From SIG440 sp045646865 (lineage in GTDB: Bacteria; Bacillota; Clostridia; Monoglobales; Monoglobaceae): a stretch of 13,589 bases of DNA. Location of the stretch: the NCBI GenBank assembly GCA_045646865.1, contig JAZRLM010000024.1:1-13589 (forward strand), given 5' to 3'. The position numbers were made by a program, and so were the translations under genes. Under the pieces are notes generated by a model that worked only from the letters and a program-made list of their open reading frames with translations, had not been told where the DNA came from and searched no databases. Shown here one piece after another: positions 1 through 6,598 of the stretch. Each line of letters starts with the position of its first letter. The first letter of the stretch is position 1.

Positions 1-128
1 AGCTTCTCCTTGAGGAGAAGTCTTGCAGTCGAATAACCCATTTATGGGTAGTAAGTAAAAGTTGCATGGCTGGCAGGCCAATAAAAAGACGCACTTGTGC
101 GTAGCCATTAGTGGGTAGGTCTATGCCC
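1..128. other. Hairpin-rich non-coding segment entering from the left edge
   Basis: No credible coding frame is visible. The stretch holds a chain of short hairpins: 3-9 with 14-20 (7 bp, loop ttga), 36-40 with 45-49 (accca/tgggt), 67-70 with 77-80 (tggc/gcca), 89-93 with 98-102 (acgca/tgcgt) and a weaker 113-117 with 124-128. They are separated by A-rich single-stranded linkers and followed directly by the terminator-like hairpin at 136-164. That arrangement suits the 3' part of a structured RNA that begins outside the window, or a small non-autonomous repeat. The first hairpin resembles the opening hairpin of dispersed repeats such as the one at the right edge. I do not recognise an RNA family. 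Confidence 0.3.
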
Positions 129-135
129 GAAAATG

Positions 136-164
136 AAATACCCCCCGTTATACGGGGGATATTT
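136..164 (+). terminator. Terminator-like hairpin before the first operon
   Basis: Arms 136-148 and 152-164 pair over 12 of 13 positions, with a C5/G5 core, and the loop is 3 nt (tat). The tail is T-rich (atttattt) but has no clean T run, so termination would be moderate. It would end whatever is transcribed from the left edge and insulate the promoter at 178-205. Confidence 0.55.
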
Positions 165-177
165 ATTTGTAAAAGTA

Positions 178-205
178 TTGAAAAATATGGGCAATGTGGT
201 ATAAT
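178..205 (+). promoter_or_regulatory. Sigma-A promoter with extended -10 for the exporter operon
   Basis: The -35 TTGAAA is at 178-183 and the -10 TATAAT at 200-205, with a 16-bp spacer. TGG at 197-199 directly before the -10 gives an extended -10 element. A ribosome site (AGAGG, 231-235) lies 7 nt before the ATG at 243. No operator-like palindrome is visible between promoter and gene. Confidence 0.75.
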
Positions 206-242
206 GAACAAAGTGACATAACAGACAGAAAGAGGTAAGCAA

Positions 243-1112
243 ATGAAAAAGTTTGCAGTATTATTGGTAGTGCTTTCGGGTGTTCTTTGGGGAACCTCCG
301 CAATATTTACAACCGAGCTGAAAAAATTTGGTTTTGATGCGTTAAACATTGCTTTTATGCGAAATTCGGTTGCGGCAATATGTATGATTATCTTTGCCCT
401 TATAACCAAAAGGGATAAATTAAAGATTTCTCCAAAACAGATACTGCTGTATCTGATGGTGGGCGTAACCCTTTACGGCAATGGTGCATTTTACTATGCG
501 GCTATGGGACACATATCCATATCAATAGCGGTTGTGCTTTTGTATATTGCTCCTGCGGTTGTTACGGTATATTCGGTAATAGTATTTAAAGAGAAATTTA
601 CAATCGGCAAAGGCATTGCGGTTGCCATGGTTATTGTAGGCACCGCTCTGGTTGCAGGAATTGTCGGTGATATAAAATTAAGTGCGTTGGGGTTATTCCT
701 TGGTTTCATGTCGGGTATATCTTACAGTATATATAACATCGGCATCAAGTATCAGATGAAAAACGGTGACGACCCCGTTGTGGCAACAGCTTATGCTTTT
801 ATGATTTCGGCTGTGGTTTCGGCGATTGTAGGCAAGCCTGCACAAACCGTACAGGTTTTGACAGCTAATTTCGGGTCTGCCATACTGTGGTGTACACTTC
901 TGGGCATCGTGACAGCGGCACTGCCTTATTTTATCTATACATATGCAATGAAAAAACTTCCCGCAGGTGTAACCACATCTCTTGGTTGTGTAGAGCCTAT
1001 GACGGCATCTATTATAAGCTTTACCATTTATGGTGAGACCATTTCGGTTTATTCAATTGCGGGAATTGTTCTGATTCTTGCATCGGTAATCCTGCTCAGC
1101 AAGGACGAATAA
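243..1112 (+). CDS. EamA/DMT-family transporter
   Basis: This 289-residue membrane protein has the drug/metabolite transporter fold: about ten hydrophobic helices arranged as two EamA repeats (roughly residues 5-135 and 148-286). It starts with a typical helix (GVLWGTSAIFTTELKKFG, from residue 13), and the second repeat carries LGCVEPMTASIISF near residue 250. Such proteins in the cytoplasmic membrane usually export amino acids, nucleosides or small metabolites; the substrate cannot be read from sequence. The ATG start has AGAGG at 231-235. It is first in an operon: the next gene begins 15 nt after its stop. Length and helix count are normal, and nothing looks truncated. Family assignment is secure, substrate unknown. 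Confidence 0.9.
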   Translation: MKKFAVLLVVLSGVLWGTSAIFTTELKKFGFDALNIAFMRNSVAAICMIIFALITKRDKLKISPKQILLYLMVGVTLYGNGAFYYAAMGHISISIAVVLLYIAPAVVTVYSVIVFKEKFTIGKGIAVAMVIVGTALVAGIVGDIKLSALGLFLGFMSGISYSIYNIGIKYQMKNGDDPVVATAYAFMISAVVSAIVGKPAQTVQVLTANFGSAILWCTLLGIVTAALPYFIYTYAMKKLPAGVTTSLGCVEPMTASIISFTIYGETISVYSIAGIVLILASVILLSKDE

Positions 1113-1127
1113 AAAGGAGAGAGAACT

Positions 1128-2237
1128 ATGATTTTTGAAAAATACAGCTCAAACACATATGCCGCAAGCGGAAATCAGCACTTTTTCAATATGAACGAGG
1201 GCGATGTAAGGGTTGGTCGTGTGCTTTACAAAATTGCGGTTGGCGGAGAATATGATTATTCGTTGCTGTTTTCAAATATTATTGACAGCACTTATAGTGA
1301 CGGCACAATCAGCCATAAAAATCTGATTTGCGACAGTTGGAAGATTCACAGTGCAAGGGTGGGCAAAAGTTGGATAATTGCAACGGATAAAAATGTTGAG
1401 GAAATGGATTTTGACAGGGATGTTACAGCATCCGATTTTTGTGACCTGACCTTTGACGGCAAAAAGGAAAAAACGGTTATGCCGGGCGAGTTTTTCAGCT
1501 CTGACCCCATTAAACTTGGTTTTGATAAAAATGAATATTTGTGCCTTGAAATTACATTTTCGGGCAAAATGATACCCTATCACGAAGAAAGCCTGTTGCC
1601 GGTGTTTGTTAAAGAAGGCGGCGAATGGAAGTATTCGCGCCAGATGCCCCTTGCAAGTATGATTGGCTGTGACCGCAAGGTCAAAGGCAGAATTGCATAC
1701 CTTGGGGATTCAATAACCCAGGGTATAGGCGCAAAATGCAATTCCTATCTGCATTGGAATGCGTTGCTTTCTGAAAAGCTGGGAGCGGAGTATTCCTATT
1801 GGAATTTAGGAATAGGCTATGGCAGAGCCAATGATGCCGCAACAGACGGCGCATGGTTATACAAAGCAAAACAAAATGATATCGTTTTTGTGTGCTTCGG
1901 GGTAAATGATATTATACAGGGATTTTCAGAAGAACAAATCAAAAAAGATTTGGAAACAATTATTGACATTCTGAAAAAGAACGGCAAAAAAGTAATTTTG
2001 CAGACCGTTCCGCCCTTTGAGTTTCAGGAAAAAGATATAGAAAAATGGCAGAGAATAAATGATTATATCAAAACTGTTTTAAAGGATAAGGTGGACTTGA
2101 TTTTTGACAACAACCCCTGCCTTTGCCCCGACGGAATTTACCCCATATACGGCGGACATCCCAACGAAGAGGGTTGTGCAATATGGGCGGAAGAATTATA
2201 TAAAGCGGTGAAACCTTTTATAAAAAGTACTTTTTAA
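1128..2237 (+). CDS. SGNH/GDSL-family hydrolase (carbohydrate esterase-like)
   Basis: A two-part protein of 369 residues. Residues 1-180 look beta-rich, like the N-terminal jelly-roll of some carbohydrate esterases. Residues 187-369 form the SGNH hydrolase domain: block I GDSITQG with catalytic Ser195, a probable block II glycine in NLGIGYG near 228, block III GVND (258-261) and the C-terminal His in GGHPNEEG (His344). The Asp partner is probably Asp335, giving an Asp-His spacing of nine residues instead of the usual three. There is no signal peptide, so it probably acts in the cytoplasm, for example removing acetyl groups from sugars taken up by the cell; the substrate is inferred, not shown. 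The ribosome site AGGAGA is at 1115-1120. It is co-transcribed with the exporter upstream and the cyclo-ligase downstream. Confidence 0.85.
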   Translation: MIFEKYSSNTYAASGNQHFFNMNEGDVRVGRVLYKIAVGGEYDYSLLFSNIIDSTYSDGTISHKNLICDSWKIHSARVGKSWIIATDKNVEEMDFDRDVTASDFCDLTFDGKKEKTVMPGEFFSSDPIKLGFDKNEYLCLEITFSGKMIPYHEESLLPVFVKEGGEWKYSRQMPLASMIGCDRKVKGRIAYLGDSITQGIGAKCNSYLHWNALLSEKLGAEYSYWNLGIGYGRANDAATDGAWLYKAKQNDIVFVCFGVNDIIQGFSEEQIKKDLETIIDILKKNGKKVILQTVPPFEFQEKDIEKWQRINDYIKTVLKDKVDLIFDNNPCLCPDGIYPIYGGHPNEEGCAIWAEELYKAVKPFIKSTF

Positions 2238-2238
2238 T

Positions 2239-2796
2239 ATGAAAAATCAAATCAGAGAACAAAACAAAATAAAGCGCCGTGCAATGTCTAAAGCCCAGGT
2301 TGCAGAAAAAAGTAAAGAGGCGGCAAAGGCATTTTTGCAAAGTGAACTATATAAAAATGCACAGCAGATTATGGTTTACTTTCCTTTGGGAAACGAAACC
2401 GACACAAGTGAGATAATATCGGCAAGTTTCAGGGATGGAAAAAGTCTGATTTTGCCCGTGACCGATTCACAATCGGGAGTGATTACTCCTTGCATTTATG
2501 AAAAAGACACGGTTCTTGTGAAAGGTGCCTTTTCGGTGACAGAACCTTTGAAAATAGTGCCTGCGGATATGTCAAAGACCGATGTGGTGCTTGTTCCGGG
2601 AATTGCATTTGATTTGTCGGGCAACCGAGTGGGGTTTGGCAAGGGCTGTTATGACAGACTTCTTGACGGCACGTCTGCGGTTAAGGTTGGGTTTTGTTAT
2701 GACTGGCAGATTTGCCCCGAAATTACTGCCGATAAGCACGATGTTAAAATGGATTTTTTAATTACAGAAAATGGATTGATTTGTATAGACAAATAA
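2239..2796 (+). CDS. 5-formyltetrahydrofolate cyclo-ligase
   Basis: This 185-residue enzyme converts 5-formyl-THF plus ATP to 5,10-methenyl-THF, returning an inert folate store to one-carbon metabolism. Family marks: the basic N-terminus MKNQIREQNK, the substrate segment YFPLGNETDT (about 47-56), VPGIAFD (119-125) and the glycine-rich nucleotide loop GFGKGCYDR (132-140). Length is standard. The ATG follows the esterase stop by one base and has no visible Shine-Dalgarno sequence within 15 nt, so translation probably depends on coupling to the upstream gene. It converges on folC and folT of the opposite strand, which makes a folate-salvage neighbourhood. The product name is secure. Confidence 0.93.
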   Translation: MKNQIREQNKIKRRAMSKAQVAEKSKEAAKAFLQSELYKNAQQIMVYFPLGNETDTSEIISASFRDGKSLILPVTDSQSGVITPCIYEKDTVLVKGAFSVTEPLKIVPADMSKTDVVLVPGIAFDLSGNRVGFGKGCYDRLLDGTSAVKVGFCYDWQICPEITADKHDVKMDFLITENGLICIDK

Positions 2797-2810
2797 GAAA
2801 AAATGTGGTA

Positions 2811-2881
2811 GCTTATCCGTGAGTTGTGCGTTTTTCGTGCGTCGGCTCACGTCGGCGCATTTTTTAATGCACCAGATAAGC
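2811..2881. repeat. Branched inverted repeat between operons
   Basis: Nested inverted repeats could fold into a three-way junction. The outer stem gcttatc/gataagc (2811-2817 with 2875-2881, 7 bp) encloses stem cgtgag/ctcacg (2818-2823 with 2846-2851) and stem gcatt/aatgc (2857-2861 with 2866-2870, loop tttt). It lies after the cyclo-ligase stop and before the shared terminator, with no coding frame of its own. It may be a 3'-UTR structure, a small repeat element or a second terminator. No known family recognised. Confidence 0.45.
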
Positions 2882-2911
2882 ACTATATCGTTGCGACACC
2901 AACACAAAACA

Positions 2912-2945
2912 GCAAAACCGCCCTGCGTCTGCAGGGCGGTTTTGC
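2912..2945. terminator. Bidirectional terminator shared by converging operons
   Basis: A perfect 15-bp stem (2912-2926 with 2931-2945), loop gtct. The arm carries four A at its outer left end and four T at its outer right end, so it serves both strands. It lies between the cyclo-ligase stop at 2796 and the folC stop at 2951. Confidence 0.9.
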
Positions 2946-2950
2946 ATATA

Positions 2951-4243
2951 TTAAAGTGATTTTAAAACTTCGTCAAGGTCTTTATAAAGATAAAGCGAGC
3001 CGCACAGAATGGTGGGTTGCCCTTTGGAAAGGGCGGTTGTGTACGCATCCTTTAAATCGTTATATGGAATTGCATCAATGTTCAAAGCCTTTGCACAGTC
3101 GCATACCATTGATACCTCTGCCGCTCGGGGATTGTTTTTAACCTTTACCGCATAAATCTCGGAATTTTCAAGCAGTCCGCAACCTTTTAATATTTCAAGC
3201 TCGCCTGAAATATCCTTATCACCCATAAATGCCATTATAAAGGTTGCTCCCTGCCATTTTGGGAAGTACCTCACAAGGCACTTTGCCAATGCGGTCATAC
3301 CGTTTGTGTTGTGGGCACCGTCATATATTACTACGGGGTCACGACTTAAAATTTCAAACCTGCCGGGGTTTGTTGCGGCTTTAATACCGCTTTTTATATG
3401 CTTTTCGCAAATTCCAAGTGCGTGAGCGGTTTCTATAGCAATGGCGGCATTCTGCGGCTGATAAAAGCCTGAAATTCCACACTCGATATTTTCAAAAACT
3501 GTGACGTCGGATGCGGTGTAGTCAAATATTTCGTGAAAATCAACCGTATCTTTAGCAATAGGTAATCCTGCAAATATAAGGCGGTTGCTTTGTTCGCTGC
3601 ACACCTTTTTTAACACTTTTTCCGCATCAGGTTGCTGCGGAGCAGAAACGGTAAGACCTGTCGACTTATCTGCGTGGGCTTTTATAATGCCCGCTTTTTC
3701 GCCTGCGATTTTCTCGATTGTGTCACCAAGATATTCAATATGGTCAATGTCAATGGAGGTTATAACCGAGGCTACGGGAGCGGAAATTACATTTGTTGCA
3801 TCCCTTGTGCCGCCAAGACCTGTTTCAAGGATAACCATATCACAGCTTTGTTCCTTGAAATAACAAAATGCGGCGGCTGTCCATATTTCAAACTGGGTGG
3901 GCAGGTCGCCAAGCTCGGATTCGACCTTACGTGCGGCTTCCTCGACGGTTGTTAAAATGCGGTTAATATCTTCCTCAGAGATAAGAACACCGTCCACCGA
4001 AATACGTTCGCATACCGAAACAAGGTTGGGCGAGGTATAACGCCCCGTGCGATAGCCTGCGTCGGTATATATGCATTGCAGAAAATTACATACCGAGCCT
4101 TTGCCGTTGGTACCTGCAATGTGGATAAATTTAAGGTTATTCTGGGGATTGCCCAGATGTTTCATCAGGCAGCTTATACCCTCAAGGCGGAGCCTTGCGA
4201 TTGCCTGAAAGCTGTTTGCAAATTTTTTAAAATTGTTTTCCAT
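2951..4243 (-). CDS. folC: Folylpolyglutamate synthase / dihydrofolate synthase
   Basis: FolC is a Mur-ligase-type enzyme that adds glutamate to folates (and often to dihydropteroate), trapping them in the cell. With the start chosen here it has 430 residues. Visible marks are the P-loop GTNGKGS (44-50), TSPN (70-73), TQFE (116-119), ETGLGGTRDATNV (140-152), the DIDH segment near 165-168, and in the C-terminal domain NPGRFE (292-297) and DGAHN (308-312). The frame is open to an earlier ATG at 4261 that overlaps the folT stop. The ATG at 4243 is preferred because AGGA lies 9 nt upstream and the N-terminus then matches the family. It follows folT directly on the minus strand, so the THF riboswitch should control both. 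It ends at the shared terminator. Confidence 0.93.
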   Translation of the reverse strand: MENNFKKFANSFQAIARLRLEGISCLMKHLGNPQNNLKFIHIAGTNGKGSVCNFLQCIYTDAGYRTGRYTSPNLVSVCERISVDGVLISEEDINRILTTVEEAARKVESELGDLPTQFEIWTAAAFCYFKEQSCDMVILETGLGGTRDATNVISAPVASVITSIDIDHIEYLGDTIEKIAGEKAGIIKAHADKSTGLTVSAPQQPDAEKVLKKVCSEQSNRLIFAGLPIAKDTVDFHEIFDYTASDVTVFENIECGISGFYQPQNAAIAIETAHALGICEKHIKSGIKAATNPGRFEILSRDPVVIYDGAHNTNGMTALAKCLVRYFPKWQGATFIMAFMGDKDISGELEILKGCGLLENSEIYAVKVKNNPRAAEVSMVCDCAKALNIDAIPYNDLKDAYTTALSKGQPTILCGSLYLYKDLDEVLKSL

Positions 4244-4254
4244 AGCACCTTGTC

Positions 4255-4788
4255 CTAACATAATTCTCTTATTCGGTCAATATATTTCCATGCACCAAGC
4301 AGAACTGCTGTCTGAAGGATGGGTTTGATAATTCCTGCTATTATCCGCGCGGCAAATGCCACCGAAAACGAGGGATACCAGCCAAGCCAAAAGGTAAAGA
4401 GTGATGTGGTAAGAAACATATCAATGCAAAATTGCACAAGCACGCAAAGAACGGTACGGATAATGTAGCGGTTTTTTGTAAGATTAGGGGTAAAGAAGAA
4501 CAGACCAAAAACCGCACCTGAAATAAATTCGATAACGGTTATCTGCGGAATAATCGGTCCCGATGGTGCAAGAACACAGTTGAGCAAATCGCCTATTGCT
4601 GCTGTAAGTCCCGCAAAAGCAGGCCCGAAAATGGCACCTGTAACAAAAATCGAGATAAACTTAAGCGGGATTTTCACCACCGTTCCGATACGGAAGGTGC
4701 AAAAGATTGAAAGCAAAGCCGTAATAGCCATAAGCAAGGCAAGGACGCAAAGGTTCTTTACGGTAAGCGGAGGAATATGTTTTTTCAA
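4255..4788 (-). CDS. folT: Folate ECF transporter S component FolT
   Basis: FolT is the substrate-binding membrane subunit of an energy-coupling-factor transporter for folate; the shared ATPases and EcfT are not in this window. The 177-residue protein has about six hydrophobic segments and the family stretch GDLLNCVLAPSGPIIPQ, followed by an EFISGAVFG segment. The start is the TTG at 4788-4786, with GAAAGGG (4803-4797) eight bases upstream. The frame stays open to an ATG at 4929, but that extension (47 codons) would be read through the THF riboswitch and its hairpin and is Cys/Arg-rich and not FolT-like, so it is rejected. folC starts at once after folT, with the ribosome site of folC overlapping the folT stop. 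The function call is strong; the TTG start is inferred. Confidence 0.88.
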   Translation of the reverse strand: MKKHIPPLTVKNLCVLALLMAITALLSIFCTFRIGTVVKIPLKFISIFVTGAIFGPAFAGLTAAIGDLLNCVLAPSGPIIPQITVIEFISGAVFGLFFFTPNLTKNRYIIRTVLCVLVQFCIDMFLTTSLFTFWLGWYPSFSVAFAARIIAGIIKPILQTAVLLGAWKYIDRIRELC

Positions 4789-4795
4789 AAAAATC

Positions 4796-4826
4796 ACCCT
4801 TTCTGCAGAATAGCTACAAAAAGGGT
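4796..4826 (-). promoter_or_regulatory. Riboswitch expression platform: terminator and ribosome-site hairpin
   Basis: On the minus strand, 4826-4817 pairs with 4805-4796 (10 bp with one G-U), loop of 11 nt. The 3' arm contains the folT ribosome site AAAGGG. The stem is followed after two bases by seven T (4793-4787), whose last two also form the TTG start codon. The same hairpin could therefore stop transcription or hide the ribosome site. It lies 25 nt after the THF aptamer at 4851-4954. Confidence 0.75.
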
Positions 4827-4850
4827 AATAAAAATATTTACGGATTTTGC

Positions 4851-4954
4851 AGCAACGGAATGCGAAACCAACACCGCAAGCCAAGGCGCGGCTTTTCGTA
4901 AAGACGGCAACTTCCCGTCCGTCTTTCACTTAACGCGTTGATTTCTACTTTGCC
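4851..4954 (-). promoter_or_regulatory. Tetrahydrofolate (THF) riboswitch
   Basis: The minus-strand leader of folT matches the folT-type THF aptamer in order and folding. P1 is GGCAA (4954-4950) with TTGCT (4855-4851). Then come the conserved internal loop AGTAGA and P2 AAATCAAC with GTTGGTTT. The conserved core GCGTTAAGTG follows, then a perfect hairpin AAAGACGG/CCGTCTTT, the conserved ACGAA, a small AAGCC/GGCTT hairpin, then GCGGTG and the 3' GCATTCCG. These blocks agree with THF riboswitches I remember from Eubacterium/Streptococcus. The ligand is reduced folate, and binding should lower expression of folT and folC. The aptamer starts 15 nt after the stop of the preceding gene, with no convincing promoter between, so it may gate read-through inside a longer operon. 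Confidence 0.9.
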
Positions 4955-4969
4955 AAAAATAAAGAAATA

Positions 4970-5440
4970 TTACTTAAGCTGGTCGCGACGTTCCTTAACG
5001 ATGTTTACGCATTGTTCAAGGTCGCGGATTGTTTTGTGGACAACAGATTCCACGTTTTCAAGAAGATAATCAGCATACTGATATGATGACTGCTTTGCTG
5101 ACTGAGCCTCGGCATTTGCCTTGGTTGTGATTTCTTCGGCAGCAGCCATTGCGCGCTTTGTGATTTCGTTCTCGCTGATCATTGCGATAATCTTGTCATT
5201 AGCAACCTTCATCAGTTCATCAGCTTCTTTGTTTGCGTCATTGATGATGTTCTGACGCTCTGCGTTAATCCATTTAGCTTTTTCAAGGTCTGTGGGCAAC
5301 TTAAGACGGATATCCTGAATGATTTCAAGAAGCTCCTCTCTGTCAAGCATACAACGACCTGTAAAAGGAACAGAAGTACCCTTGTCTATTACGTCCTCAA
5401 GCTCTGCCAACAAATCCAAAGCATCCATTGTGTTGTCCAT
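4970..5440 (-). CDS. Coiled-coil protein of the coaD-linked Firmicutes family
   Basis: This 156-residue soluble protein is mostly helix: an acidic N-terminus (about 1-45), then LPTDLEKAKWINAERQNII (49-67) and a long charged, alanine-rich coiled coil (about 60-150). There is no signal peptide, membrane helix or nucleotide motif. Proteins of this kind sit next to coaD in many Clostridia, where they are often labelled ATPase or F0-b-like/DivIVA-like on weak coiled-coil similarity; I would not rely on those names. The ribosome site AAGGAGG lies 8 nt before the ATG. It follows coaD by 28 nt and precedes the riboswitch. A structural or cell-envelope role is possible, but the function is unknown. 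Confidence 0.75.
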   Translation of the reverse strand: MDNTMDALDLLAELEDVIDKGTSVPFTGRCMLDREELLEIIQDIRLKLPTDLEKAKWINAERQNIINDANKEADELMKVANDKIIAMISENEITKRAMAAAEEITTKANAEAQSAKQSSYQYADYLLENVESVVHKTIRDLEQCVNIVKERRDQLK

Positions 5441-5468
5441 AATAAATCCTCCTTAGTATTATCAAAAA

Positions 5469-5948
5469 TTAATAACCAAAACGGCGTTTTATGTGAGGCA
5501 CAAGCTCTAAGGGAACAAGTGCATCAAGGTCACCGTTGTATTTTGCAACTTCCTTAACCACGCTGGAACTCAAAAACATATATTCTGAGCAGGATGGTAT
5601 AAATACTGTTTCAATTTTGTCATAAAGGGCGCGGTTGGTAAGTGCCATCTGAAATTCGTATTCAAAGTCAGACACCGCGCGAAGACCTTTGATGATAATT
5701 GAATAATTATTTGTTCGCATAAATTCTGCAAGAAGCCCCGAAAATGATGTAATCTCCACATTAGGGATGTGTTTTGTAACACTTTTCAGCATTTCGACCC
5801 TTTCTTCAAGAGTAAAGCTGGGGTGCTTCTTCTCGTTGATTAATACGGCAACGATAACCTTTTCAAACATTCCTGCGGCACGGGTGATAATATCAAGATG
5901 TCCGTTTGTGCAGGGGTCAAAACTTCCGGGATAAACCGCAATATGCAT
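5469..5948 (-). CDS. coaD: Phosphopantetheine adenylyltransferase
   Basis: CoaD transfers AMP from ATP to 4'-phosphopantetheine, the fourth step of coenzyme A synthesis, in the cytosol. The 159-residue length is typical. Marks: PGSFDP (7-12), the nucleotidyltransferase signature TNGH (14-17), KGLR (87-90) and the C-terminal ATP-binding FLSSS (125-129). The ribosome site GGAGGG lies 7 nt before the ATG. It follows rsmD by 15 nt, a gene pair conserved widely in bacteria, and probably shares the promoter at 6532-6559. Confidence 0.97.
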   Translation of the reverse strand: MHIAVYPGSFDPCTNGHLDIITRAAGMFEKVIVAVLINEKKHPSFTLEERVEMLKSVTKHIPNVEITSFSGLLAEFMRTNNYSIIIKGLRAVSDFEYEFQMALTNRALYDKIETVFIPSCSEYMFLSSSVVKEVAKYNGDLDALVPLELVPHIKRRFGY

Positions 5949-5963
5949 ATTTTACCCTCCATA

Positions 5964-6497
5964 CTAACGTAATACAAAAACCGTAGTTTTACCGTATTTA
6001 GTACGTTTTATTATGTCAAAATGACTGCCATCGGGTTCTTCGCCAAGATGCTCGGATTCGGCAACTATAATGCCGCCCTCTGACAAAAGATTTTTTTCTG
6101 CTATTTTTTTTATGGCACCGCTTAGCAACCCTGTGTTATAGGGTGGGTCAAGAAAGATTATGTCAAACTGACTTTTTGCGCGGTCAAGGTAGGCAAGGGA
6201 ATCACCAAAGATGACTTCAGCCCGGTCTGTAACCCTTGCAAGTTCAATGTTCTGACGTGTAACCTCAAAAGCCGATTTGTTACATTCTACAAATACAGCA
6301 TGTTCCGAACCACGGCTCAGTGCCTCAACCCCCATAGCTCCGCTGCCCGAAAATAAATCAAGCACAGATTTTGCGGGGAGATACGGTGAGATTATGTTAA
6401 AGACAGATTCCTTAACTCTGTCGGTGGTGGGCCTTGTGTCAAGCCCCGGCGGCGCGATTAATTTCCGGCCCCTTGCTGAACCTGAAATAACACGCAC
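5964..6497 (-). CDS. rsmD: 16S rRNA (guanine966-N2)-methyltransferase
   Basis: RsmD methylates G966 of 16S rRNA in the assembled 30S particle using S-adenosylmethionine. The 177-residue protein shows the N-terminal ISGSARGRKL (4-13), RPTTDRVKESVFN (22-34), the SAM-binding LDLFSGSGAMGVEALSRG (46-63) and catalytic LDPPY (116-120). The start is a GTG; GGGGTGAG lies about four bases upstream and no ATG in frame gives a better N-terminus. It is first of the minus-strand operon with coaD, with its own promoter. Confidence 0.95.
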   Translation of the reverse strand: MRVISGSARGRKLIAPPGLDTRPTTDRVKESVFNIISPYLPAKSVLDLFSGSGAMGVEALSRGSEHAVFVECNKSAFEVTRQNIELARVTDRAEVIFGDSLAYLDRAKSQFDIIFLDPPYNTGLLSGAIKKIAEKNLLSEGGIIVAESEHLGEEPDGSHFDIIKRTKYGKTTVFVLR

Positions 6498-6515
6498 ATT
6501 CTCACCCCATTATTA

Positions 6516-6531
6516 ATAAGTATATACTTAT
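6516..6531. promoter_or_regulatory. 16-bp perfect palindrome at the rsmD start site
   Basis: ATAAGTATATACTTAT is perfectly self-complementary and begins directly after the -10 box, covering the expected transcription start of rsmD. Its position suits a repressor site. The high AT content means such a palindrome could also arise by chance. Confidence 0.4.
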
Positions 6532-6559
6532 ATTGTATATATTTTACGGATTTTGTCAA
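6532..6559 (-). promoter_or_regulatory. Sigma-A promoter of the rsmD-coaD operon
   Basis: Read on the minus strand: -35 TTGACA (6559-6554), a 16-bp spacer and -10 TACAAT (6537-6532). The leader to the GTG at 6497 is about 30 nt. Confidence 0.8.
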
Positions 6560-6598
6560 GGTTTTTCGGGAAAAAATTTGTGTATTGTGGTGCTTTTT

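Noticed and set aside
2824..3141. Open plus-strand frame of 105 codons
   Set aside because: It runs through the shared terminator and then antisense to the well-supported folC gene. No ribosome site or protein-like composition.
4789..4929. N-terminal 47-residue extension of FolT from an upstream ATG
   Set aside because: It would be translated through the THF riboswitch and its hairpin, has no FolT-like sequence, and the TTG at 4788 has a well-placed ribosome site.
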